A stretch of 8,049 nucleotides of DNA. It comes from Actinomycetota bacterium (GTDB lineage: Bacteria; Actinomycetota; Humimicrobiia; Humimicrobiales; Humimicrobiaceae). A model generated the notes under the pieces. It ran no database searches. It was not told the DNA's origin and saw nothing but the letters and a program-made list of their open reading frames with translations. The DNA lies in contig JAMCVO010000041.1 of NCBI GenBank assembly GCA_023475715.1, positions 1 to 8,049 on the forward strand, in the 5' to 3' direction. The position numbers were made by a program, and so were the translations under genes. Position 1 is the stretch's first letter. Each line of letters opens with the position of its first letter. Positions 1 to 5,893 of the stretch are shown here, piece after piece.

Positions 1-615
1 CATTTTATTTTCTTTTAGATACCTACCATTTAAAGGTAAGGCTACTAAATTTCCGAGACCTTTGCCTGAATGGTAGTCCTGATTAGGAAAGATTCTGTCA
101 AAACTGACTTCTCTATCAAATTCTGATAGATTGAATACTTTTCTGATTATTTCTAAAAATATCCTACGGCTCTTAGAGGCAGGGTATTTATTTTTAAAAA
201 AAATCCATAAATGGGCACCCATTCCTGATAAAGATTTTTCAAGGTAGACAGGAATTTTTAGTGACATGCATTCAACCAGAAACTTCCTTGAATCTTTTTT
301 CCATTCTTTTCCATCAAAATCTACAGCAATAAAATAAGAAGTATTGTCTTCAAGTAAGGGATAAATACCTATAAAATAAGCTCCTATTAAATGTTTTTTT
401 ACTACATCTTTTGTTAATGGTATTTTTTCTTTATTACTAAAATTTTGAAAATTTCCACCCCTGGCTTTGTGTTTTAAGTATTCATTCCAATCAAATCTAT
501 AGGCAGGAGTATAGCCGGATTTTCCATTTTTTTCCCATCTTCTTGCATATATGTCATTTCTACCTTTAAATAAAGACATATATAGGTTTAGCTCTTCTTC
601 GCTTATGAATAACAT
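1..615 (-). CDS. TOTE-type archaeo-eukaryotic primase, N-terminal part (truncated by window edge)
   Basis: The frame is open for 205 codons from an ATG at 615 and runs off base 1 with no stop. The translation matches the archaeo-eukaryotic primase (AEP) domain found at the N-terminus of TOTE conflict-system proteins, which usually continue into a superfamily II helicase and sometimes a nuclease. Visible landmarks are LYMSLFKGRNDIYARRW (residues 11-27), the acidic AVDFDGKEW at 97-105 (D99 and D101 as presumed metal ligands), SGMGAHLWIF at 130-139 (H135, the sxH-like AEP motif), FPNQD at 176-180 and GKGLGNLVALPL at 184-195. Many relatives carry a CxxC-type zinc pair before the acidic motif; here that stretch (about 48-66) has no cysteines. 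A weak AAGG lies about 8 bases before the ATG. The family role is presumed to be nucleic-acid synthesis in defence against invaders. Whether the helicase part follows cannot be seen. The family assignment is from memory of the motifs. Confidence 0.82.
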   Translation of the reverse strand, partial: MLFISEEELNLYMSLFKGRNDIYARRWEKNGKSGYTPAYRFDWNEYLKHKARGGNFQNFSNKEKIPLTKDVVKKHLIGAYFIGIYPLLEDNTSYFIAVDFDGKEWKKDSRKFLVECMSLKIPVYLEKSLSGMGAHLWIFFKNKYPASKSRRIFLEIIRKVFNLSEFDREVSFDRIFPNQDYHSGKGLGNLVALPLNGRYLKENKM

Positions 616-733
616 TTTTTCAACCTTAACTATAAGAACCTCTCACTTAGACCCAGGTTTTTAGTTTGATAAAATAAAAAAATCTCCTGGGGTAAAGTAA
701 CACCAGTGACAAATCCTGACAATTCTAAACAAA

Positions 734-1258
734 TTAACTTAAATTATCAATCACAGGATCATTCCAGACCTCTTCTTTCAAGGCTTCATAGACATTAAAC
801 ACTATTGGACAAACTGATGTATTGTCAATAACATTTATCAAACGCGAAACAAAATATTTTTTATGCAGATGCGGGTATGACCGACAATCCTCTGGACGGT
901 ATTCATATTGAGAACATATGTTATTATTTAAAAATGGACAGGGTTTCTTATTGAATGTGATTCCTTCATTATTCTCTCTTTCCATTAGATATTTATCTTT
1001 GAAAGTATCTATAGATATTTTTAACCCATTAGCCAATCTTTTGACATCTTTTATATTTAGCACTGGAGATACCTTTTTGCAGCAATTCCCACAGATTTTA
1101 CAATCAATTTTAGAAGATATATTCCTATATAGTCTTTGTACGATTATATCTATCTCTTCCAAATCACAACCTTTCAAAAAAGAACGAAATTCATAGTTTT
1201 TATCCTCTTTATTTTTTGCTAGTCTTCTAATTTTATTAATATCTACTTCTATTATCAT
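734..1258 (-). CDS. YkgJ-family cysteine-cluster protein (CxxCxxCC)
   Basis: A complete 174-residue frame with the YkgJ/CxxCxxCC family pattern: a first cluster C53-x2-C56-x2-CC59-60, then CPFL at 107-110, C115 and RPEDCRSYP at 120-128 (C125), with another cysteine at 150. Eight clustered cysteines imply a bound zinc or iron-sulfur centre. The molecular function of the family is not established, although members are often described as putative Fe-S oxidoreductases or metal-binding proteins. Residues 1-50 are charged and helical with no signal peptide or membrane segment, so it should be cytoplasmic. Length is in the range I expect for the family. The ATG at 1258 has no strong Shine-Dalgarno, and no better start is visible upstream. 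It is on the same strand as the primase gene, 118 bases upstream of it, and divergent from hicBA. Nothing shows a functional link to either. Confidence 0.8.
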   Translation of the reverse strand: MIIEVDINKIRRLAKNKEDKNYEFRSFLKGCDLEEIDIIVQRLYRNISSKIDCKICGNCCKKVSPVLNIKDVKRLANGLKISIDTFKDKYLMERENNEGITFNKKPCPFLNNNICSQYEYRPEDCRSYPHLHKKYFVSRLINVIDNTSVCPIVFNVYEALKEEVWNDPVIDNLS

Positions 1259-1376
1259 TTTAATTTCAGAGTTCTCTTATAAACAGTCAAAGTATTTCAT
1301 ATCAACAAGAATCAAGGAATCATTATTATATATTATATTGTTCGTTACTAAAAAAGTATTTTATTTATATTTGATA

Positions 1377-1400
1377 TAGTTTCAGCAATTGTTGAAACTA
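1377..1400. promoter_or_regulatory. 24-bp near-perfect palindrome, candidate operator
   Basis: The half-sites TAGTTTCA (1377-1384) and TGAAACTA (1393-1400) are exact inverse complements. The centre, GCAATTGT, is also palindromic except for one outer G/T pair, so 11 of 12 base pairs are symmetric. No T-run follows on either strand, which argues against a terminator. Its position between two divergent genes, about 145 bases before hicB and 120 before the YkgJ-family start, suits a dimeric regulator's operator. Which protein binds is unknown. The HicB encoded here is too short to carry the usual C-terminal DNA-binding domain. Confidence 0.45.
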
Positions 1401-1533
1401 CCTAAAATAATGAAGTTATCATAATCCAGAATAAGAACAATAAAGTAAAATGTCTCTTTATGAGATATGGTTTTCTTTTTAAATTCAGATATGATAAATT
1501 TACTTATGTAAAAATTTATTATTTAAAAAATTT

Positions 1534-1545
1534 TGGTGAATTTAA
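1534..1545 (+). promoter_or_regulatory. Ribosome binding site of hicB
   Basis: GGTGA at 1535-1539 sits six bases before the ATG at 1546. It fixes this ATG as the start; no ribosome binding site precedes hicA separately, which fits translation by coupling. Confidence 0.55.
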
Positions 1546-1752
1546 ATGAATGAAATAATTTTTATAATAGAAGAATCAAAAGAAGGTGGCTTTGAAGCAA
1601 GGGCTCTAGATTATTCTATCTATACAGAAGCGGAAAATATGGAATCCCTAAAGGAAGCTGTAAAAGATGCAGTACTCTGTCATTTTAATAAAGAAAATAT
1701 CCCAAAAATTATAAGACTACATTTGGTAAAAGATGAATTAATTTCTGTATGA
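1546..1752 (+). CDS. hicB: HicB-family antitoxin (short form)
   Basis: A 68-residue protein with the partial RNase H-like fold signature of short HicB antitoxins: IIFIIEESKEGGFEARALDYSIYTE (4-28), then a helix SLKEAVKDAVLCHF (34-47) and a final strand IIRLHLVKDELISV. It should bind and neutralise the HicA RNase encoded immediately downstream. Its stop TGA overlaps the hicA ATG as ATGA (1749-1752), so the two are translationally coupled. Classical hicAB loci place the toxin first; here the antitoxin comes first. HicB proteins that autorepress usually carry a C-terminal helix-turn-helix or ribbon-helix-helix domain of 40-70 extra residues, and none is present, so autoregulation would need another factor. 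Relatives of this short form are sometimes mislabelled 2-oxoisovalerate dehydrogenase subunit in databases. That label should not be adopted here. Confidence 0.85.
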   Translation: MNEIIFIIEESKEGGFEARALDYSIYTEAENMESLKEAVKDAVLCHFNKENIPKIIRLHLVKDELISV

Positions 1753-1994
1753 AAATTCCAAGAGATACTAGCAGTGACAATTTAATTCAACTATTAAAAA
1801 AATATGATTACAAAATAACTCGTCAAACTGGAAGCCATATAAGGCTTACTTCAAATATTAAAAGTAAAGAGCATCACATAACAATACCCAAACATAAAGA
1901 TTTAAAAATCGGAACCTTAAACAACATTTTAAAGGATATTTCAAAATATCTGGAATTAAACAAAGAGGATCTTATTCAAAGTTTATTTTATTAA
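1749..1994 (+). CDS. hicA: HicA-family mRNA interferase toxin
   Basis: An 81-residue HicA/YcfA-like protein with the dsRBD-like fold pattern. Helix 1 is NLIQLLKKYDYKITRQ (11-26), followed by the catalytic segment TGSHIRLT (27-34, with H30 as the expected catalytic histidine), the strand HHITIPKHKDLKIGTL (42-57) and a C-terminal helix NNILKDISKYLEL (58-70). HicA toxins cleave mRNA and tmRNA and arrest translation; the upstream HicB neutralises them. HicA is usually about 60-80 residues, so this is full length, and all expected motifs are intact, which suggests a functional toxin. The start overlaps the hicB stop by four bases. No hairpin terminator is visible after the TAA, only a short T-run at 2001-2007. 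Confidence 0.87.
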   Translation: MKIPRDTSSDNLIQLLKKYDYKITRQTGSHIRLTSNIKSKEHHITIPKHKDLKIGTLNNILKDISKYLELNKEDLIQSLFY

Positions 1995-2064
1995 TGTTAA
2001 TTTTTTGTAGCAGATAAATAATTCCTTGAAAAATATATCCAAAGCATAAAACCATAAGAATAGC

Positions 2065-2469
2065 GAGGTGAAAATCTAAATGTTATAGGCAATTGATGGA
2101 AGTAAATTAAAACAAATAAAGGAAATACCCCATCAGGATCATTATTCCAGGCTTTTATCAGCTCTTTCAAAAAAAGAATATGAGGATATTTATGAAACAC
2201 TAAACAATAAAATCGATGCTAACGAAGTTCACACTTCAAGCTGGATGCCAGGGCATAATTGGAATGGTACTGTATTTGAGCCAATTTACACAAAAGCTGC
2301 AAATTATAACCGTGAAATATCAGGCTTACTTTTTGGCATAATAGTCTGGGTAATAATGATGGAAAGAGAAGACCATTGGAGTTTTGGACGGTATAAAAAA
2401 GATGAAATTGATATTAAGGGTATGACATACTTCAAAATAGATAACCCAAAAGAATCCCATAAAGTCTAA
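2065..2469 (+). pseudogene. Hypothetical protein gene interrupted by an amber codon at position 3
   Basis: One frame is open from 2089 to the TAA at 2467-2469. It reads as protein-like sequence well before the first internal ATG at 2245 (for example DHYSRLLSALSKKEYEDIYETL, in parts). A good ribosome binding site, GAGGTG (2065-2070), sits nine bases before an ATG at 2080, but the frame then goes ATG TTA TAG, so the third codon is a stop. No ATG, GTG or TTG lies between that stop and 2245. The full reading would be 129 codons, with TSSWMPGHNWNGTVFEPIY and SFGRYKKDEIDIKGMTYFKI as distinctive stretches and one hydrophobic run, GLLFGIIVWVIMM, too short for a confident membrane helix. I recall similar unnamed bacterial proteins but cannot assign a function. 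TAG ends another gene here (6728-6730), so recoding is unlikely. Either a nonsense mutation, a base error, or a short 74-residue product from 2245. Confidence 0.6.
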
Positions 2470-2754
2470 CTCAAAACCTCATTAAATGAAGACTTATAGA
2501 ATATAAAAAATATCAATTCTCCGGTATCAATTACTGATTTACTGAAGAAGTTGTAAAAATCTTAAAAAAATCCATTAATGTGAATTAATTAACATTTTAC
2601 GCAGAATGTTAATATATTAACACAGATACTACTTCAATATAATAAAGTTATAAGATGTTAATTTATTCACAAATATTAGATTTGTCTTTAAATAATTAGG
2701 TTTATTGCCAAACTAGTTGCAGGCTTTTATTTTATTAAAAAATTCTATACTTTT
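2470..2754. other. AT-rich convergent intergenic region
   Basis: This 285-base gap lies between the ends of two convergent units, the hypothetical gene (plus) and the transketolase operon (minus). I see no gene, RNA or classic terminator. It holds a cluster of TGTTAAT/ATTAACA heptamers between 2588 and 2662 (listed separately). A short plus-strand stretch around 2547-2587 reads FTEEVVKILKKSINVN before a stop and could be the tail of a decayed gene, but it is too short to call. Confidence 0.5.
2588..2662. repeat. Cluster of four TGTTAAT/ATTAACA heptamers with a 16-bp perfect palindrome
   Basis: ATTAACA occurs at 2588-2594 and 2616-2622, and its inverse complement TGTTAAT at 2607-2613 and 2656-2662. 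The middle two form the perfect 16-bp palindrome TGTTAATATATTAACA (2607-2622). The first and second form a 9-bp stem (ATTAACATT 2588-2596, AATGTTAAT 2605-2613) around an 8-base loop. The two structures compete for the same arm. A fifth copy of TGTTAAT lies at 1995-2001, right after hicA. The clustering could be an operator, a recombination or binding site, or in part chance in AT-rich DNA. Confidence 0.4.
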
Positions 2755-3699
2755 TCAAAAACCAGTCTTTAATACTGTTTCTATCTGGTCATAAATACCC
2801 TCTGTATCCAGCTTATATTTTCTGGCAAGTTCTGCAGGAGTCCCGGATTCACCAAATATATCATGAGTAGCAATGGGATAAACATATGCAGGATAATCTC
2901 TACATAGTACTTCACATACTGCCGAATAAAGGCCTCCTGTAATATTATGTTCTTCAATTGTAAAAATTCTTTTAGTTTTTTTTGCAAGGTTAATTATTGA
3001 TTCAGCATCTATGGGTTTTAGAGTTGGCATTTCTAAAAGTTTAAAGTCATATCCATTATCTTTTAACTTTCTGGCAGCTTCCATGACGCTGCCCAGCACA
3101 GTACCTGATGCTACCAGTCCAAAGTCATTTGCGTCATTAATTAGTAAATTTGCCTTTCCAATAGAAAATTTATAATCCTCGCCAAATAATACCTGTGTTG
3201 CATCTCTTCCAACTCTTATATAGCATGGACTTTTAATTTTTGCTGCTTCAATAACTGCTTTTTTTGTAGAGTAGTAATCAGCTGGGTTCAAAATAACTAA
3301 ATTAGGGATACATCTTACTATGCCAAGATCCTCTAGTGCCATGTGTGTAGCACCTTCAATACCACCACTGAATCCTCCCATGCCTGCAAATATTTTAACA
3401 TTTAGATTTGGATAACAAACAAAGGTTCTGAGCTGTTCAAGTACTCTCATTGAAGTAAATGTTGAATAACTTGTTGCAAAGACTATCTTACCTGTCGATG
3501 CAAGACCTGCTGATATCATAATCATATTCTGCTCTGCAATGCCGCAATCATAAATTCTATCCGGATACTTATCTTTTAAGATAGATACAGTCATAGACTT
3601 TGAAGTATCTGCTGCAACTGCAACAACATCTAATCCTGAGTCAGCAAGTTCAAGCAGAGCATCGCCCAATGCAACTCTTGTTGATTTTAAATCTTTCAT
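2755..3699 (-). CDS. Split transketolase, C-terminal subunit (second pair, downstream)
   Basis: A 314-residue protein with the Pyr and C-terminal domains of transketolase. Visible are AADTSKSM (29-36), GIAEQNM (53-59, with E56 as the glutamate that activates the aminopyrimidine ring of thiamine diphosphate), GGFSGGIEGATHMALEDLG (108-126), IPNLVILNPAD (131-141) and the C-terminal domain from about 188, including EEHNITGGL (249-257) and HDIFGESGTPAELARKY (279-295). Full-length transketolases are about 650 residues; this subunit supplies half of each active site and must pair with the N-terminal subunit encoded just upstream. Its ATG overlaps that gene's TGA by one base (TGATG), with GGGGAGA (3706-3712) six bases ahead. 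It is the last gene of the operon. The enzyme moves a two-carbon ketol unit from a ketose to an aldose in the cytoplasm. The actual substrate is unknown; 1-deoxyxylulose-5-phosphate synthase is less likely, as that enzyme is a single chain. Confidence 0.88.
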   Translation of the reverse strand: MKDLKSTRVALGDALLELADSGLDVVAVAADTSKSMTVSILKDKYPDRIYDCGIAEQNMIMISAGLASTGKIVFATSYSTFTSMRVLEQLRTFVCYPNLNVKIFAGMGGFSGGIEGATHMALEDLGIVRCIPNLVILNPADYYSTKKAVIEAAKIKSPCYIRVGRDATQVLFGEDYKFSIGKANLLINDANDFGLVASGTVLGSVMEAARKLKDNGYDFKLLEMPTLKPIDAESIINLAKKTKRIFTIEEHNITGGLYSAVCEVLCRDYPAYVYPIATHDIFGESGTPAELARKYKLDTEGIYDQIETVLKTGF

Positions 3700-4532
3700 C
3701 AGGAGTCTCCCCGTATTAGCTCAGACGTTGCTATTTGGTATTCTTTAGACGTTATTGCCCTTTGATGCCAGGAATTGTCTTCTTCCATAAACGATACACC
3801 TTTCCCCTTTATAGTATTTGCTATTATTGCAAGAGGCTTGGCTTTATTTGGCAGGGTTAATGCCTGGATTATTTCAGATACATTATGGCCATTAATTGCA
3901 GTAGTGTCCCATTTAAATGTTTTTAGTTTTTCCGACAGAGGCTCAATATCCAAGGTACACTCTACTGAACTGCAGCTCTGCCATCTGTTTCTGTCTATAA
4001 TTAAAACTAAATTATCAAGTTTTAAATGTCCTGCATACATTATGGATTCCCAGACTATACCTTCCTGAATTTCACCATCACCCACAAGAACATAGGTTCT
4101 ATAGTCTCTTGCATCAATTTTAGCTGCTATTGCCATACCTATTCCCGCACCAAGACCATTACCAAGTGAGCCTGAAGTCATATCTATTCCTGGGGTTCTT
4201 TTCATGTCAGGGTGGCCCTGCAAGATGCTTCCTACATGCCTTAGTGTATAGAGATTATTTTTACTAAAATAACCTTTTAGGGCAAGCGCTGCATAAAGAG
4301 TCGGACAGGCATGACCCTTGGAAAGTATAAACCGATCACGATCAGGCCACTTTGGATTTTTAGCATCAATTTTTAGTATTTTAAAATATAGGCATGCTAT
4401 TATATCTGCTATTGAAAGTGCTGGACCTGGATGACCTCTTGCTTCAAGCCCAATTTTATAGAGCATATCAACAACTGTTATTCTTAGATTATTTGCAATC
4501 TTTTCAAGCTTTTTGATGTTTTCTTTTTGCAC
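3699..4532 (-). CDS. Split transketolase, N-terminal (thiamine diphosphate-binding) subunit (second pair)
   Basis: A 277-residue PP-domain subunit. Motifs are GHPGPALS (33-40), DRFILSKGHACPTLYA (66-81), LQGHPDM (104-110), TSGSLGNGLG (119-128), GDGE (151-154, Mg-thiamine diphosphate motif), IIDRN (178-182) and KGKGVSFME (242-250) followed by W255-H256. The start is GTG (4530-4532), supported by AAGGAAA seven bases upstream. Two family positions deviate: ARGHPGPALS replaces the usual SGHPGGSLS, and after IIDRN the sequence is RWQSCSSVECT where relatives (and the paralogue at 5894-6718) have LQIDG. The latter loop borders the cofactor and substrate channel, so a changed substrate preference is possible. 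It pairs with the C subunit at 2755-3699 and follows the cupin gene by 36 bases. All Mg and cofactor residues look intact, so the enzyme should be active. Confidence 0.87.
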   Translation of the reverse strand: MQKENIKKLEKIANNLRITVVDMLYKIGLEARGHPGPALSIADIIACLYFKILKIDAKNPKWPDRDRFILSKGHACPTLYAALALKGYFSKNNLYTLRHVGSILQGHPDMKRTPGIDMTSGSLGNGLGAGIGMAIAAKIDARDYRTYVLVGDGEIQEGIVWESIMYAGHLKLDNLVLIIDRNRWQSCSSVECTLDIEPLSEKLKTFKWDTTAINGHNVSEIIQALTLPNKAKPLAIIANTIKGKGVSFMEEDNSWHQRAITSKEYQIATSELIRGDS

Positions 4533-4568
4533 CTATATTTCCTTAATAATTAAAAAAAAATTGATGAA

Positions 4569-4925
4569 TTACTTAGCATGAGGGCCAATCCTTACTATTG
4601 GATTAAAACAGAAACACCATTTCATTGTATTTTTACTTGAATTTTCCATTATATGGTCCATACCCTTTGGAGCTACTATAGTGCTTCCTGGTTCTATGTC
4701 TTCGATATTTCCATCTTCAAAATGCACTTTGCCAAAACCTTCAATTATATATATGATCTCTTCTTCATTTATATGCTTGTGTGGATCCATTTTGCTATTT
4801 GGCGGCAGATATGCTACCCCGAAAGTCATTCTTTCACTTTTTATTCCATACGGACCTACCATTGGATAAAGAGTTCTTCCTGGAAGCTCTACTTTTTTTA
4901 CTTGTGATTCATGTATTACGTACAT
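4569..4925 (-). CDS. Small single-domain cupin
   Basis: A 118-residue single cupin domain with both canonical motifs. Motif 1 is DPHKHINEEEIIYIIEG (47-63, with H49, H51 and E55 as metal ligands), and motif 2 is GSTIVAPKGMDHIMEN (80-95, with P86, G88, H91 and N95). All four metal-ligand positions are present, so it should bind a divalent metal and may be catalytic. No signal peptide is visible; the protein is presumably cytoplasmic. It sits between two split-transketolase pairs, 26 bases after one and 36 before the other, on the same strand. In that context an isomerase, epimerase or lyase on a sugar acid is a reasonable guess. Small cupins can also be sensors or dioxygenases, and the sequence does not decide. 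It is too short to be IolB or KduI. AAGGA lies ten bases before the ATG. The C-terminal stretch MKWCFCFNP carries two cysteines. Confidence 0.83.
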   Translation of the reverse strand: MYVIHESQVKKVELPGRTLYPMVGPYGIKSERMTFGVAYLPPNSKMDPHKHINEEEIIYIIEGFGKVHFEDGNIEDIEPGSTIVAPKGMDHIMENSSKNTMKWCFCFNPIVRIGPHAK

Positions 4926-4951
4926 CTTTTTTATATCCTTTTTTAATCATA

Positions 4952-5893
4952 TTATTTAATTTTTAGTATTTTTTTTGATTTATCTATAATGTTTTCAACT
5001 GAAATTCCAAAATATTTTAGCTGATATTCCAAATCTGCAGTTATACCAAATGAATTATCTAGACCAATTCTATGCAGTCTTGCTGAATAATTCTCAGAAA
5101 TTATCTCTGCAACCATTCCTCCCAAACCTCCGCATGTTGAATGATCCTCAATTGTAATAATTGTATTTGTTTGCTTTGCACACCTGACTATAGATTCTTC
5201 ATCTGCAGGTTTAATTGTTGGTACGTGTAGAAGCCTTGAAGCGATTCCCTCACTTTCCAGCAGCTTTAAAGCTTCCATTGCAATGCATGTGGTAATACCT
5301 GTAGATATTATTGTAAGATCATTACCACTGCCAATCTGGTAAGCTTTTGATAATTCGAATTTATAAGAAGCTCCAAAGAGATTTTGCGGAAGGTACCTTG
5401 ATAACCTGATATATGTTGGGCCAACATCGCCTGCAGCAAACTTTAAAACCTGGGATAGCTCAGAAAGATCTGAAGGAGCAATTACTTTCATATTGGGAAG
5501 ATTTCTCATTACTGCCATATCCATAATGGATATGTGTGTTCCACCATTTTTTTCCTGTGATAGTCCCGCAAAACCGCCAATCAGCTTAACATTAAATTTA
5601 TTGTAAGCAGCACTTATTGTTACCTGATCAGCTGCTCTCTGAGACATAAAATTTGCCATAGCAAATGCAAATGGTATTCGTCCCATAGATGCGATACCTG
5701 CTGCTACACCAACAAGATTTTGCTCGGCTATTCCTACATTTATATGTCTGTCCGGAAAACTGTCTTTAAAAACTTTTGTGCCGGAAGCCTTCATCAAATC
5801 AGCTTCTAAAACAAATATATCACTGTCAGCCGATGCAAGTTCAACGAGTGTTTTACTATAGGTGTTTGCTACAGCAGTCAGGTCATATTTCAT
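4952..5893 (-). CDS. Split transketolase, C-terminal subunit (first pair, upstream)
   Basis: A 313-residue Pyr plus C-terminal-domain subunit. Landmarks are LEADLMKASGT (29-39), VGIAEQNL (53-60, with E57 as the catalytic glutamate), GGFAGLSQEKNGGTHISIMDMAVMR (106-130, in parts), LPNMKVIAPSD (132-142), GPTYIRLSR (158-166) and ITIEDHSTCGGLGG (246-259). It is a clear paralogue of the product of 2755-3699, but the two have diverged through much of their length, so this is an old duplication or separate acquisition. The DxxHQ-type segment reads GGTHISIMD here and EGATHMALED in the other, a difference near the active site. The ATG at 5893 follows directly on the TAA of the N subunit gene (no gap), and a strong GGGAGGAGA at 5901-5909, inside the last codons of that gene, serves as ribosome binding site. 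This suggests coupled, efficient translation of the two partners. Confidence 0.88.
   Translation of the reverse strand: MKYDLTAVANTYSKTLVELASADSDIFVLEADLMKASGTKVFKDSFPDRHINVGIAEQNLVGVAAGIASMGRIPFAFAMANFMSQRAADQVTISAAYNKFNVKLIGGFAGLSQEKNGGTHISIMDMAVMRNLPNMKVIAPSDLSELSQVLKFAAGDVGPTYIRLSRYLPQNLFGASYKFELSKAYQIGSGNDLTIISTGITTCIAMEALKLLESEGIASRLLHVPTIKPADEESIVRCAKQTNTIITIEDHSTCGGLGGMVAEIISENYSARLHRIGLDNSFGITADLEYQLKYFGISVENIIDKSKKILKIK

Larger units (their letters stand above)
1259..1545. other. Divergent AT-rich intergenic region between the YkgJ-family gene and hicBA
   Basis: This 287-base gap separates two outward-facing genes, so it must hold promoters for both. No gene or RNA is recognisable. 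The one well-formed element is the 24-bp palindrome at 1377-1400, listed separately. A possible extended -10 for hicB (TATGAT at 1490-1495) lacks a convincing -35. A short imperfect inverted repeat (TTTAC, 4-base loop, GTAAA, 1499-1512) lies about 33 bases before the hicB start. Confidence 0.5.

Noticed and set aside
651..693. Inverted repeat CCCAGG (652-657) and CCTGGG (686-691) between the primase and YkgJ-family genes
   Set aside because: Only a 6-bp stem with a loop of about 28 bases and no T-run suitably placed on the minus strand, so it is not a convincing terminator.
918..1196. Plus-strand open frame opposite the YkgJ-family gene
   Set aside because: It lies wholly antisense to a protein with clear cysteine motifs and shows no family-like features of its own.
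1486..1512. Possible hicB promoter (TATGAT at 1490-1495) and short inverted repeat TTTAC/GTAAA
   Set aside because: No recognisable -35 at proper distance, and 5-bp arms in very AT-rich DNA are expected by chance.
2086..2088. TAG read as pyrrolysine or a reassigned sense codon
   Set aside because: TAG ends the IolN-like gene exactly where a ribosome binding site for the next gene begins, and TGA also acts as a stop, so the standard bacterial code holds.
1997..2200. Minus-strand open frame of 67 codons after hicA
   Set aside because: It overlaps the plus-strand hypothetical frame, which has the better ribosome binding site and protein-like composition.
2755..4532. Second pair as 1-deoxyxylulose-5-phosphate synthase or a pyruvate dehydrogenase E1 pair
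   Set aside because: The motif set (SKGH, QGHP, GSLGNGLG, GIAEQNM) and the N/C split match transketolase; DXS is a single longer chain and E1 subunits carry different motifs.
4545..4568. T-run on the minus strand between the cupin and the second transketolase as a terminator
   Set aside because: No GC-rich stem precedes it; the operon most likely reads through.
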